Virus record (IMG/VR): IMGVR_UViG_3300046008_001187
Location: 1-40,369 of that record
Source of the DNA: a virus
Length of the DNA: 40,369 nucleotides
Strand: one strand, 5' to 3'
The position numbers were made by a program, and so were the translations under genes. This document shows, piece after piece, positions 31,279-39,900 of this stretch (positions are counted from its first letter, which is position 1; every line of letters begins with the position of its first letter). The notes below the pieces were generated by a model. That model was not told the DNA's origin. It saw nothing but the letters and a program-made list of their open reading frames with translations, and made no database searches.

Positions 31279-31753
31279 TGTCGCGCTCGATGATAATTTT
31301 CATGGGTTCGTTGTTTTGCTGGGCATTGGTGTTGTTAATGACCGCGCTGGTGGGGTAATACGGCACAACGCCTGACACCTTCATTGTTGAAACCAGCGTG
31401 TCGGCGACAATTTTGCAGTCGATGGGCTTCGGGTCATTGCCCATTGATTTCACCGCCATGCTGGCAACTTTTAGCCCCGCCTTACTGAACCATTCCCGCG
31501 TTTTTGTAAGCTCATCAATCCCTTCAACAACGACCTGCTTAACTGTTGATTCCAGTGTTGACAATTCACTCGCAACCCGCGCCCCGTCTTGAATAAGCTG
31601 TTGATAAATTCCTTTCTGCCAACCTTCTTTTTTTGCCTTCCTACTGATTAAGGCGCGGTCGATTCCTGTTGCGGAACTTATTTCGCTGAGGCTTTTGCCC
31701 GTTTCAAAAAGTGCCTTTGCTTGCGCCCATAATTGCGGTGTTGCCTTAGCCAT
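31271..31753 (-). CDS. terminase small subunit-like protein
   Basis: A 160-aa protein. Residues 1-45 form a helix-turn-helix (LWAQAKALFETGKSLSEISSATGIDRALISRKAKKEGW) of the type that recognises phage DNA packaging sites in small terminases. Residues 55-110 are helical and would oligomerise. The C-terminus is flexible and ends MKIIIERDNG. Position, size and HTH all fit the small terminase. It overlaps the methyltransferase gene by 8 bases. The large subunit is not the next gene, because five structural genes intervene. Confidence 0.78.
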   Translation of the reverse strand: MAKATPQLWAQAKALFETGKSLSEISSATGIDRALISRKAKKEGWQKGIYQQLIQDGARVASELSTLESTVKQVVVEGIDELTKTREWFSKAGLKVASMAVKSMGNDPKPIDCKIVADTLVSTMKVSGVVPYYPTSAVINNTNAQQNNEPMKIIIERDNG

Positions 31754-33032
31754 CGCCTAGCACGTTGAATAACGCCCCGTTGCTTTCCAAATTGGCTTCT
31801 TTGCCCGTTAATTCCTGCCAGCGGCGAACAATCACGTCGCAGTATTTCTCGTCGAGTTCCATCAATCGAGCGATACGGTTAGTTTTTTCGCAGGCAATCA
31901 TGGTCGTGCCGCTGCCTCCGAATAAATCTAAAATTGTTTCGCCATTGTTTGAACAATCCAGAATGGCATCGACCACCAGTTGCGTGGGTTTTACGGTGGG
32001 GTGCATTTTGGATTCTGCGTTTTCACCCGTTTGAGTTGCCATTGGATAATCCCAAACATTGGTGCGATAGCGTCCCGTTTGCCCCAGTTGAAAGTTGTTG
32101 GTGTGGGTTTCTGTGCCGTTTTTATAGGCAAAAATCAGCTCGTGTTTGCTGCGGTAAAACGTTCCCATGCCGCCGTTGTTTTTATTCCAAACGCAGAGAT
32201 TTTTGAGTTCGGTGTAAATTTCGCCAGCGGCAGTGAGTTCTTGAATGTGCCGCCAATCCATGCAGATGTAGTGAATTGAGCCGTCTTTTGATGATGCAAT
32301 CAAGCAAGTGAACGCAGCGCGTAAAAAGTCAGTGAATTCGTCTTTGGTCATTTCTCCCGAAGCCATTTTGAATTCACCGTGAATTTTGCCGATGCCCGCT
32401 TTTGACGTGCCGCTTCCAAGCCCCACGATTTTTACGTTGTACGGTGGGTCAGTAAAAACCATGTCAGCTTTATCGCCACCCATTAGCGTGTCCACCGCAT
32501 CAATGCTGGTGCTGTCGCCGCACATCACCCGATGATTGCCACACAACCAAACGTCGCCCAGTTTCGTAATCGGTACGAGTGGTGGTTCTGGCACGGCATC
32601 AAGGTCGGCATCGTCGTCAATTGTAGATTCGTCATCAATCGTCAAATCGAAATCATCAAAGCCTGTCAAATCTAGGTCGAAACCTAATTCGTCGAGTTCC
32701 GTCAATTCAAGACGCAGTAAATCCATGTCCCATTCAGATTCGCTGACTTTATTGTCGGCGATGCGAGCGGCTTTGGCTTGTGCAGGTGTGAGGTCGGTGC
32801 GAACGATGACGGGGATGGTTTCCATACCCAGTTTTTTACAGGCAAGCAACCGTCCGTGACCTTTAATGACCACGTTGTCAGCATCCACCACAATCGGCAC
32901 GTCGTGACCGTATTCCGCAATCATTGATGCTAATTTATCAATCTGAGCTGGCGGGTGTTTTTTGGTGTTGTTGGCGTAAGGAATCACACTTTCGATAGCA
33001 ACCCGAATAATTTGTGCGTCAAATTTGTTCAT
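31746..33032 (-). CDS. ParB-like / DNA methyltransferase fusion
   Basis: A 428-aa protein. Residues 5-115 form a ParB/Srx-like domain with VIKGHGRLLACKKLGM at 55-70. A short acidic linker (122-147) follows, then a beta-class N4/N6 methyltransferase with DPPY at 195-198 and motif I FGGSGTT at 371-377; the motif order IV then I is that of the beta class. Such fusions are widespread in transposable and siphophage genomes and are thought to modify phage DNA against host restriction or mark packaging sites. It lies between endolysin and small terminase, with ATGA overlaps. Its target sequence cannot be read from the sequence. Confidence 0.93.
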   Translation of the reverse strand: MNKFDAQIIRVAIESVIPYANNTKKHPPAQIDKLASMIAEYGHDVPIVVDADNVVIKGHGRLLACKKLGMETIPVIVRTDLTPAQAKAARIADNKVSESEWDMDLLRLELTELDELGFDLDLTGFDDFDLTIDDESTIDDDADLDAVPEPPLVPITKLGDVWLCGNHRVMCGDSTSIDAVDTLMGGDKADMVFTDPPYNVKIVGLGSGTSKAGIGKIHGEFKMASGEMTKDEFTDFLRAAFTCLIASSKDGSIHYICMDWRHIQELTAAGEIYTELKNLCVWNKNNGGMGTFYRSKHELIFAYKNGTETHTNNFQLGQTGRYRTNVWDYPMATQTGENAESKMHPTVKPTQLVVDAILDCSNNGETILDLFGGSGTTMIACEKTNRIARLMELDEKYCDVIVRRWQELTGKEANLESNGALFNVLGDG

Positions 33033-33385
33033 TTGCCCGTCCAGCGTGCTTTTTCTTTTCTCACATCAACGTGAACAAATGTTGGATAAAGTCCCATGCC
33101 GCCAACATCGAATTTTTGTTCGATAAATTTATGTAGCAATTTCGGTGTCAATCCATCAACAAAAATATCTGCCGCATTACCTAAAACGTGCTGGCTGTGG
33201 CGTGCGCCACCAACGTGGTGATTATGGTGTTCACAGCGAACACCGCTTAAAACATGAATCGGTTCATCAACAGCAACTCGTATCTGCTCGAGTAATTCGA
33301 CCAACGCCATGTTGATGTTAGACGCGCCACAGCCACAATGGCAGGTGAATTCAGCACGATTAAAATGCGCGGATAATTGGCTCAT
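33029..33385 (-). CDS. M15 peptidase endolysin
   Basis: A 118-aa zinc peptidase that would cut the peptide cross-links of peptidoglycan at lysis. The M15 motif SQHVLGNAADI gives zinc ligands H66 and D73, and H105 in FVHVDVR gives the third. The N-terminal CHCGCG segment is common in this family. It lacks a signal peptide, so it needs the holin encoded just upstream, with which it overlaps as ATGA. The length is normal for phage members of the family. Confidence 0.92.
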   Translation of the reverse strand: MSQLSAHFNRAEFTCHCGCGASNINMALVELLEQIRVAVDEPIHVLSGVRCEHHNHHVGGARHSQHVLGNAADIFVDGLTPKLLHKFIEQKFDVGGMGLYPTFVHVDVRKEKARWTGK

Positions 33386-33726
33386 TTTTCAACTCCCGTC
33401 GTGGAGCATTTGTTGATGCCGAGTTTTTTGCGTAAAAATAGCTCAATGAAATAAATCGCACGGCTGCCCATGTGACCCGAAAGCCCGACTAATGCGGCGG
33501 TGATGGTTTGGTCGAGGTTGGAGGTTTGGCACAAAAAGAAGGTAATCACGCCAACGAAACTACTGATGACCATTTCACCGATAAGTTCGGTGACGCTGAA
33601 ACGTTTAGTCATGCCTTGTTTGATTTTGCGGATATAGCTGGCAATGCCGCCCCACATGGAAAGGAAGCACACCCACGCAAACGTCATGATGCTATCGGCG
33701 TTGAAATTAAAAGGATTTGGGAGCAT
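33382..33726 (-). CDS. holin (LydA / Phage_holin_3_3-like)
   Basis: A 114-aa membrane protein with three hydrophobic segments at about residues 13-32, 48-66 and 74-94, and a basic C-terminus (RKKLGINKCS). FAWVCFLSMWGGIASYIRKI and TELIGEMVISSFVGVITFFL resemble the LydA-type holin family found in transposable phages. It would form inner-membrane holes that release the endolysin encoded next. It is the first gene after the Plys-like site. The start codon follows a hairpin in the leader (33734-33759) with no free ribosome site. Confidence 0.85.
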   Translation of the reverse strand: MLPNPFNFNADSIMTFAWVCFLSMWGGIASYIRKIKQGMTKRFSVTELIGEMVISSFVGVITFFLCQTSNLDQTITAALVGLSGHMGSRAIYFIELFLRKKLGINKCSTTGVEK

Positions 33727-33733
33727 TGGCGTA

Positions 33734-33759
33734 ACCGCTAAATAGTGAAGTTAGCGGGT
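33734..33759 (-). promoter_or_regulatory. leader hairpin before the holin start
   Basis: ACCGCTAA (33734-33741) pairs with TTAGCGGGT (33751-33759) with one bulged base, and the hairpin ends 7 bases before the holin ATG. No unpaired Shine-Dalgarno is seen; the AGCGG in the stem is the nearest candidate. Sequestering the ribosome site would delay lysis. The role is inferred. Confidence 0.5.
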
Positions 33760-33789
33760 ACATTAAGGATTTGTAGATGAGGTTTCTAA

Positions 33790-33814
33790 TCGCGTGGTTT
33801 AGTAAAACGTGCGA
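33790..33814 (-). promoter_or_regulatory. candidate late promoter / activator site (Plys-like copy)
   Basis: The dyad TCGC-N4-TTTACTAAA-N4-GCGA on the minus strand is the same as that at 21321-21345, with conserved flanks TTTTCGC and GCGATTAGAAA. A -10-like TACAAA lies about 30 bp downstream of the centre. It sits between the activator gene and the holin, the location of Plys in Mu. Binding by the Mor/C-like protein is inferred. Confidence 0.7.
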
Positions 33815-33825
33815 AAACTTGAGAT

Positions 33826-34131
33826 TTATCGAAACAAATCGCCTTGACGTTTTTTACGTTGAAGACCGATGATTTTGCAGATTTGTTGGTAGCTCAAGTC
33901 GTATTCTCGACAAAGCGCAACATGATTTCTCCCATTAAATTTTGACCAGATTTCATCATTACGAGAGGTGAGTTCTTTTGATTTTGGCAGATACAACGGT
34001 ATTCCGCCGTAATTTTTACGGAATTCCCATGTGACCCTCGTGCTTATACTGTCCGCGACTTCCGATTCAATTGCACAGGCTTTGAGTTCACGCGCCAAAA
34101 ACTCGCGCATTTCAGATAAGAAATTCGACAT
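33826..34131 (-). CDS. Mor/C-family late transcription activator
   Basis: A 101-aa activator of the Mu Mor/C family. The N-terminal dimerisation part ends in the characteristic NYGGIPLYLPK, and the C-terminal helix-turn-helix is NHVALCREYDLSYQQICKII. In Mu, Mor activates the middle promoter and C activates the late promoters; only one member is present here. The gene is preceded by GGAGG and a perfect TATAAT -10. It lies directly before the late operon, beside one copy of the 25-bp dyad that is its likely target. It is the rightmost gene with clear phage identity. Confidence 0.92.
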   Translation of the reverse strand: MSNFLSEMREFLARELKACAIESEVADSISTRVTWEFRKNYGGIPLYLPKSKELTSRNDEIWSKFNGRNHVALCREYDLSYQQICKIIGLQRKKRQGDLFR

Positions 34132-34161
34132 AAATCAGCCTCCAAACGTTGCGGGGGCAGG

Positions 34162-34167
34162 ATTATA
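34162..34167 (-). promoter_or_regulatory. -10 element upstream of the activator gene
   Basis: A perfect TATAAT on the minus strand lies 31 bp upstream of the activator start, with GGAGG between them. No convincing -35 is present at the usual distance, as expected if the promoter needs an activator (Mu Pm is such a case). The start point is not known. Confidence 0.5.
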
Positions 34168-34238
34168 GACGATTTAGGATTTAGTGAGTTGAGATTAAGA
34201 AATTATACGTCGCGCTTTCATTCCATTAACTGATTAGC

Positions 34239-34267
34239 GTGTGGGTTTGAAATTTAAAGACCCACAC
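34239..34267. repeat. hairpin downstream of the defence-like operon
   Basis: GTGTGGGT (34239-34246) and ACCCACAC (34260-34267) form a perfect 8-bp stem. It lies 32 bp after the stop of the 418-aa gene on the minus strand and ahead of the activator promoter. There is no T-run, so termination would be inefficient or factor-assisted. The 34132-34298 interval holds only this and the activator promoter. Confidence 0.6.
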
Positions 34268-34298
34268 TTCATAGAATTTATAAAGGATTGTTGAAATT

Positions 34299-35555
34299 TT
34301 ATTTTTCACCTGCTGCTATAAAATCACGATAAGTTTTATCCCATTCCATTTTTGGAAATTTTTCTTTTATTGCAATTAAAAAATCGGACTGATTTAGCGT
34401 TTCAAAAGTAACGTCTTTGTAACGTTTTTCAATTTTCATTTCTTTGATAATAGATTCTGATTTTGGGAAAACCCGCTCCAACTCGCTATCTAGCCAACAT
34501 TCAACATCTTCTTCCGAAAGTGCTTCTGAAAGTAATTGTCCTCTCAGAGAATCGGGAGGGTTTTTCATAACCGTTGGTTTGTAATAATCAATTACTTGCT
34601 TTCGTGAATTATTAAGCAACATTTGAAGTTCTTCTTCTACTTTTGTCTGATGGTTCTTCAGCTTTATTTGAAATTCTTCAATACGTTTTTCAAAAAGTGG
34701 TTTTGCGGCTTTCGATAAAACCCGTCCATGATTTTTACCCAGAGACTTTGCAAAATTATCACGAATTTCGTTAAACTCCCCCTCCAATATTTTTGAGGAT
34801 AATGCGTCATTTTTTTCAATTAAATCGAAAGTAGTCTTTAATCTTCCCTCTAAGTCTTTGCCAGCACCTAATTTTTGAATGCTTATTGGTATTGCCAGTT
34901 TATGCCGCTGTATTGCAACACCAGTTAGGCTAAGTTCAACATACTGAAAATAAGATTCAAATACTCGAACCTGTCTGGCAATATCAAACTTTACAGGAGG
35001 TGCTAGCTTTAAACTTTCATCAACACGCTTGAATCTTTCAACATCCACTTCGATTGAAGTGATTTCGACGGGTAAATTTGATATACGCTCTTTTTCTTCA
35101 ATCGTGGTAGCTTGAGCGACTGCAATGGCTTTAGCGGCTGGCGATAATCTAGTGAGAGCTTCTTTTGTTTGTTCTGGTGATAATCGCAATGCGTTAATTG
35201 CCGTTGTATTTTCAGCTTCTAAATACAACGGAGTTGGCGTGTAGCTATAACCGTCATCATCAACAATTAGCAGGGCTTGGCGTATTCCCTCGGCATGATT
35301 AACAATCATCCCCGCTTCACGAAGTAAATTGATTGCCTCCAAACTTCCATATCCCAAACGCAATGTTCGTTCGTCAAAATCAATCGATACAGTTAGCATT
35401 TCAACGCCGAGTTTTTTTGATGCTTCTACGAGAGCCTGTGCGGGTTCAAGTTGGATGCTTGGCGCAGAGTAGCAAACAGTTGTTTCTGCCTCGCTTATCA
35501 ATTCTGCGATGCGTTTTGAAGTGAGGTTACAAAAGATATTTTCATTTTTAGACAT
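34299..35555 (-). CDS. unknown 418-aa protein, possible PLD-like N-terminus, coiled coil
   Basis: The last gene of the three-gene operon. Residues 1-115 (KRIAELISEAETTVCYSAPS, KKLGVEMLTVSIDFDERTLRLGYGSLEAINLLREAG, RQALLIVDDDGY) have the beta-alpha pattern of a phospholipase-D-like module, but no HxK motif is visible, so any nuclease activity is doubtful. Residues about 230-330 are long charged helices, probably coiled coil. The C-terminal 90 residues (CWLDSELERVFPKSESIIKE) are unrecognised. The start overlaps the ATPase stop as TAATG, so translation is coupled. The family is not known to me. Its partnership with an SMC-like ATPase and a methyltransferase suggests a defence function, by context only. 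Confidence 0.6.
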   Translation of the reverse strand: MSKNENIFCNLTSKRIAELISEAETTVCYSAPSIQLEPAQALVEASKKLGVEMLTVSIDFDERTLRLGYGSLEAINLLREAGMIVNHAEGIRQALLIVDDDGYSYTPTPLYLEAENTTAINALRLSPEQTKEALTRLSPAAKAIAVAQATTIEEKERISNLPVEITSIEVDVERFKRVDESLKLAPPVKFDIARQVRVFESYFQYVELSLTGVAIQRHKLAIPISIQKLGAGKDLEGRLKTTFDLIEKNDALSSKILEGEFNEIRDNFAKSLGKNHGRVLSKAAKPLFEKRIEEFQIKLKNHQTKVEEELQMLLNNSRKQVIDYYKPTVMKNPPDSLRGQLLSEALSEEDVECWLDSELERVFPKSESIIKEMKIEKRYKDVTFETLNQSDFLIAIKEKFPKMEWDKTYRDFIAAGEK

Positions 35556-36922
35556 TATTTCAAACCTTCCAAAGCCATTTCCAATTGTTCAATTACCGCG
35601 ATAGCCTTACCGACTTCATTTTTTGTAATATCAACGATGCGTGAATGGCTTAATGGATTAAGCACTACAGCCCGATAAAGTTCAACATTACTCACCAGTT
35701 CTGGGTCGAGTCCAAATGCTTTCACCGCTTGCCAAAAATCTTCACTTTGTAATTTTTTCGCATCTTTGCAATATCGAACACTTAATTTTTTCTTGTCACA
35801 AAAATTCTTTAACGTAATTTCAAAAGCTGTCCGCGCATAAACCGCCGCCGCTTTATAATCACCATTCAACAAGTATTTGTTTGCTCGCTCTAAATCATTT
35901 TCATAATCAATCGGCAAAATAGGCGATTTCACATCATTCGGGCAATAAAACTCGGCGTACTTCCATTTCCATGCTTTGTTGGCTTCTGTTCGCATTTTCA
36001 TCATGTCAAACCACAGTTTGTCATGCGTGATAAAGAAAATTTGATGCTCAGAAAAATGTTGTTCCAAAATATCAATCACAGGCAAACGATTTGCCATATC
36101 CAAGCCAATTAAAACATCGTCTAACGCTAAAATTCGTAAATCACTTTTTGGTTGTTCTAACAATGACGCAAAATAAATTGATAATGCAATTGCCGATAAT
36201 CGCGCTTCATTTAAAAAATCATGGTGGGTTGGAATTGAACGATTAAAAAACTTTATATCGAGCCACAATATCTGCATCACAACGCTAAATGTGAAATTAC
36301 AAATGATTTGATAATCAAAGAAAGCCAGTAACTCATTGGTTTTATCCGTCAAATTAGCCAATGCTTTTTGAAGTACGTCATTCATGAAATGCAGTTCTTC
36401 TGGATATTCTTTTTTGTAAGTATTTGTGTTCTTTTTGGCTTTTGATTTTTTCTGTACACTTTGCCAAATTTCACCAATCGTTCTGCCCGAACTGGATTCC
36501 GTATAATCAACGAGCAAATTTTCAACTAACAAATGAAACAAATTAACGCTTTTTTCTTCTTGCTTGCGGTGTAAAAAATGTGTTTCCAACAAACTTTTAT
36601 AATCTAAAAAGCCTTTGGTTTTATTGGCATCCAATATAATCGGCGCGTCTGGAAATTTCGCTGGCAACCATTCATAAGCATTTTTGCCAATGGTTAATTT
36701 AACGAAACCATCGTCATCATCTTTAACAAAAATGTTCCGATGTTCTGAAAATTCAGTTTTGGCATTCGCCGATTCTAAAAACAGTTTCAGCGCGTAAAAC
36801 AGCGACGATTTACCACTGCCATTTTCACCATAAAGCAGCAGATTTTTACCACCGAGTTCAATTTCAAAATTACCGTAAAACGCTCTGAAATTTTGGATTT
36901 CAATTTTTTTAATTCGCATCAC
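35555..36922 (-). CDS. SMC-like AAA ATPase with C-terminal HEPN/DUF4145-like region
   Basis: A 455-aa protein (or 454 from the ATG at 36919; the GTG at 36922 gives the longer form). KKIEIQNFRAFYGNFEIELG and the Walker A GENGSGKSS at 32-40 are typical of ABC/SMC-like ATPases. Walker B is ILALDDVLIGLD (D268-D269), where a second Asp replaces the usual Glu. H300 in FFITHD is the switch histidine. Residues about 345-455 (NGDYKAAAVYARTAFEITLK ... YRAVVLNPLSHSRI) look like a HEPN/DUF4145 helical domain with R417 and H426. There is no long coiled coil. The gene overlaps its neighbours at both ends. A role as sensor or effector of a defence operon is inferred. Confidence 0.82.
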   Translation of the reverse strand: MMRIKKIEIQNFRAFYGNFEIELGGKNLLLYGENGSGKSSLFYALKLFLESANAKTEFSEHRNIFVKDDDDGFVKLTIGKNAYEWLPAKFPDAPIILDANKTKGFLDYKSLLETHFLHRKQEEKSVNLFHLLVENLLVDYTESSSGRTIGEIWQSVQKKSKAKKNTNTYKKEYPEELHFMNDVLQKALANLTDKTNELLAFFDYQIICNFTFSVVMQILWLDIKFFNRSIPTHHDFLNEARLSAIALSIYFASLLEQPKSDLRILALDDVLIGLDMANRLPVIDILEQHFSEHQIFFITHDKLWFDMMKMRTEANKAWKWKYAEFYCPNDVKSPILPIDYENDLERANKYLLNGDYKAAAVYARTAFEITLKNFCDKKKLSVRYCKDAKKLQSEDFWQAVKAFGLDPELVSNVELYRAVVLNPLSHSRIVDITKNEVGKAIAVIEQLEMALEGLK

Positions 36923-39900
36923 GCTTTACCTTCAATAATTCTGACCACAGGCACGCTATCTAAGAAAAACAGATTGTTATAAAGCGGATGGTTTTTGTCA
37001 GTTAAGCGTCGAACAATTTGTTTCAACGCGCTAACCTTATCGCCTTCAATGACATCTAAATCAGGCAAATTCTCTTGAACAACCAAACTCATAAACTGTT
37101 TTTTGGCTTCGTGTAATTCCTCTGGGAAATACAACTCATAAACCAGCGCATCAATTAAATTTTCAAAGAAATTCGACATCAAACGTTCTTCGGCAAAATC
37201 TAAATCTGCTGAGGTATAAAAAGGCTGTTGCTTGATAAACAAAATATAATCAACCAATCGGCTTACCAATTGTTGTTGATTTTCGTCCGATTTATACACG
37301 GGAATATCTAACAGCGGTTCTTTGTCGAGTTGATAATTCTGCCCCTGCATTTTGCCTTTGTTTTTGAGCCAAAACGCCACGAGTTTAGAATTCAAAACTG
37401 CCGTTAAATACTTCAAATCAATTCGTTCTGATTTGATGACATAAAAAGTCGCTGACACATAACAATCAAAATCCGTGTAAGTAAAAATCGGCTCACCAAC
37501 ACACTTTCTCAACGCAATAATTTTTTCACCTTGAAAAAAATACTCATTACGCGCTCTGTGCAATCCATAAGGTTTATTGTCTGACGTAATTACGCTTTGA
37601 AATTGGTCGAGATGTTTTTTGATATTCGGATAAGGTTCGATATTCGCCGCATCTTTAAATGTTGAACCCGTGTAAATTATCCATTCTTTGTTTTCTTTTT
37701 TGCCACACCATTTACGCAATTGCTCAGTTGTAAAATATGGTTTTATCAACTCAAGTTCTTTCCCATTTAAATTTAAATCTACTCTTTCTTTTTCACTTAA
37801 AACAAAAATTCCCTGACCAACCTCAAAATTATCTCCTAATACGCTTTGTGTAGCTTTGCTAACGTAGTCGTAATGCGGGTGAATTCCGTTTGCTACTTCA
37901 TTCTTTGTTAGATGAAGATTGCTTTTCTTTTGAATTTTGGACAAAACATTATCAAGCGCGTTATTGCTGAAAGTGAGTGATTTACCATCTAAATCATTTT
38001 TTGAAATTTTGGCAGATAAGAATTCATTTTTAGGTGATTTGGTTTTTGTTATCAAATCCAGTGCATCATTAAACGTTAATTTATCACCGACTAAACGTCT
38101 AAAATCGAAAGTGTAATTGTCGTTACTGTTGTCATTTCTAAACATCATCACGGACGTTTGAATGTCAGCACTTTCAAAAATCATGTAACTACCAAAATCT
38201 AACAGTTTTTCAATCGTGGTTTCTTTCAAAACTTTACTTCTCATTTTGGAAGCACCCGTATTTGTCGTCCAGTTATTGGTTGCAATAAAAGTCAAAATGC
38301 CAGTGTTCTTTTTGGTAATTTCAAGATTTTTGCAAACGAACAAATACCATAAATCCATTTTTCCTTGGTAATAAGGTGAATCTCTTAAACCATCAAAAGC
38401 AGCTTTATTGGTGTATTCTTTTATGTAAGGCGGGTTTCCGATGACAATATCGAAACCACTTTCACCAAACATCCACTCAACATCAAAAAAACTTGCACTT
38501 GCATTTTGGTCGTAAGAATTCCAACTCAACAGTTGTTGTACCGTGTTATTTTCGCCGCCGTGTTGCTCTAGCAAGGTGACAATTTCTTTCCGTAATTCTT
38601 TGTCCTCATCTCGATACTTTTGTTTTTTACTTGGATTTCTCGCACTGAACAGTTTATGTCTAATTTCTTTTAAGTCTTTCTTTAAAATTTCAACGTCTTT
38701 GTTATGAAACAAATCAATTTGTGATTTGGAATTTTCAATACCGATTAGTGTATTTGCGGCAACGAATTTTGTTTCTAAATTTGGAAGTGGTAAGACACCG
38801 AAATTTTTATCTGGTTTATCTCTATCAATTCGTTGGTCAACAATCAACGAAATGAAAAACCGAAGTTTGCTAATTTGAATAGCAATTGGTTGAATATCAA
38901 CGCCATAAATACAATTTTCAATAAGATAAAGTTTTCGAGAATAATTGACTTCATTGTCGGTGAAAGTTTCAATAATACGCTTTTGTAATTTGAAATCTTG
39001 AACACGGTCGATTTGCCGTTTTTTCCATAAAATGTTGTGTGGGTCGATTTTTGTCAGAACAAAAACCAATTTGTGTAAAACACCCATTGGAAATGCTCCC
39101 GAACCACAAGCAGGGTCAAGGATTTGGCAAGTATCAATCGCTTTAATTAAGGTAGTTTTTTCAGTTGCTGAAAATTCAGGCGTAGCCTTTGTATAACTAA
39201 ACAAATCCTCTAATCTTTCAAATAAATCAGTTTTGCGTGAAATTCCAACTAAATCATGGTCGCCAAGTAAATTACTAGCATTCAAACTTTCCAGTTTTGA
39301 TTTGAAATAAGCCTTTAACGATTCATCCACCATGTAATCGACAATTTCGCGGGGCGTATAAAAGCTACCTGTTTGCTTACGCGCTGTGGTTTTGGTTTCA
39401 GGTGTGTAACTGGCAAGTAAATTTTCAAATACTTGTCCAAGCAACTCTGGGTCGAGTGCAATATCTTCTTCAACGGGTGTGTTTTCGGTAATGGTAAATT
39501 TGTAGCTTTTTAAAATATCGATTAAGCCTCTAACCTCAACAGCTTTGTTTTTTGCACCAAGATCATCACTTAAATCGACGTTTTTATATGAACCAAAGAA
39601 AATATAGTCTGGAACGTCGAGCTGATTATTACTGTCATCTGAAAAACTGTCTTCACAAACAATTGCATCACCGCATGGATTTCCTTCAGCATCAAGAACG
39701 TACTTATCCAAGCAATCAAACAAGCCACCATTCATAAACGGAACAATGTTTTTAACTAAATCTAAAAACACTTCCGAATCGTTAAAATACGATTGGTAGT
39801 GCATTAAAGTTGTATCTTTTTGATTATTGGGAGAACAAAATTTTCTTTCTTTAACTACCCGATTAAGTGATGCAAAAAACAAATTTTGCAAAATAGCGCG

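Noticed and set aside
21321-33814. MuA end-binding sites suggested by the GCGAAAA run next to the dyads
   Set aside because: The plus-strand text partly resembles the Mu end consensus as I remember it, but both copies are internal, single, and placed before late operons, so promoter sites explain them better.
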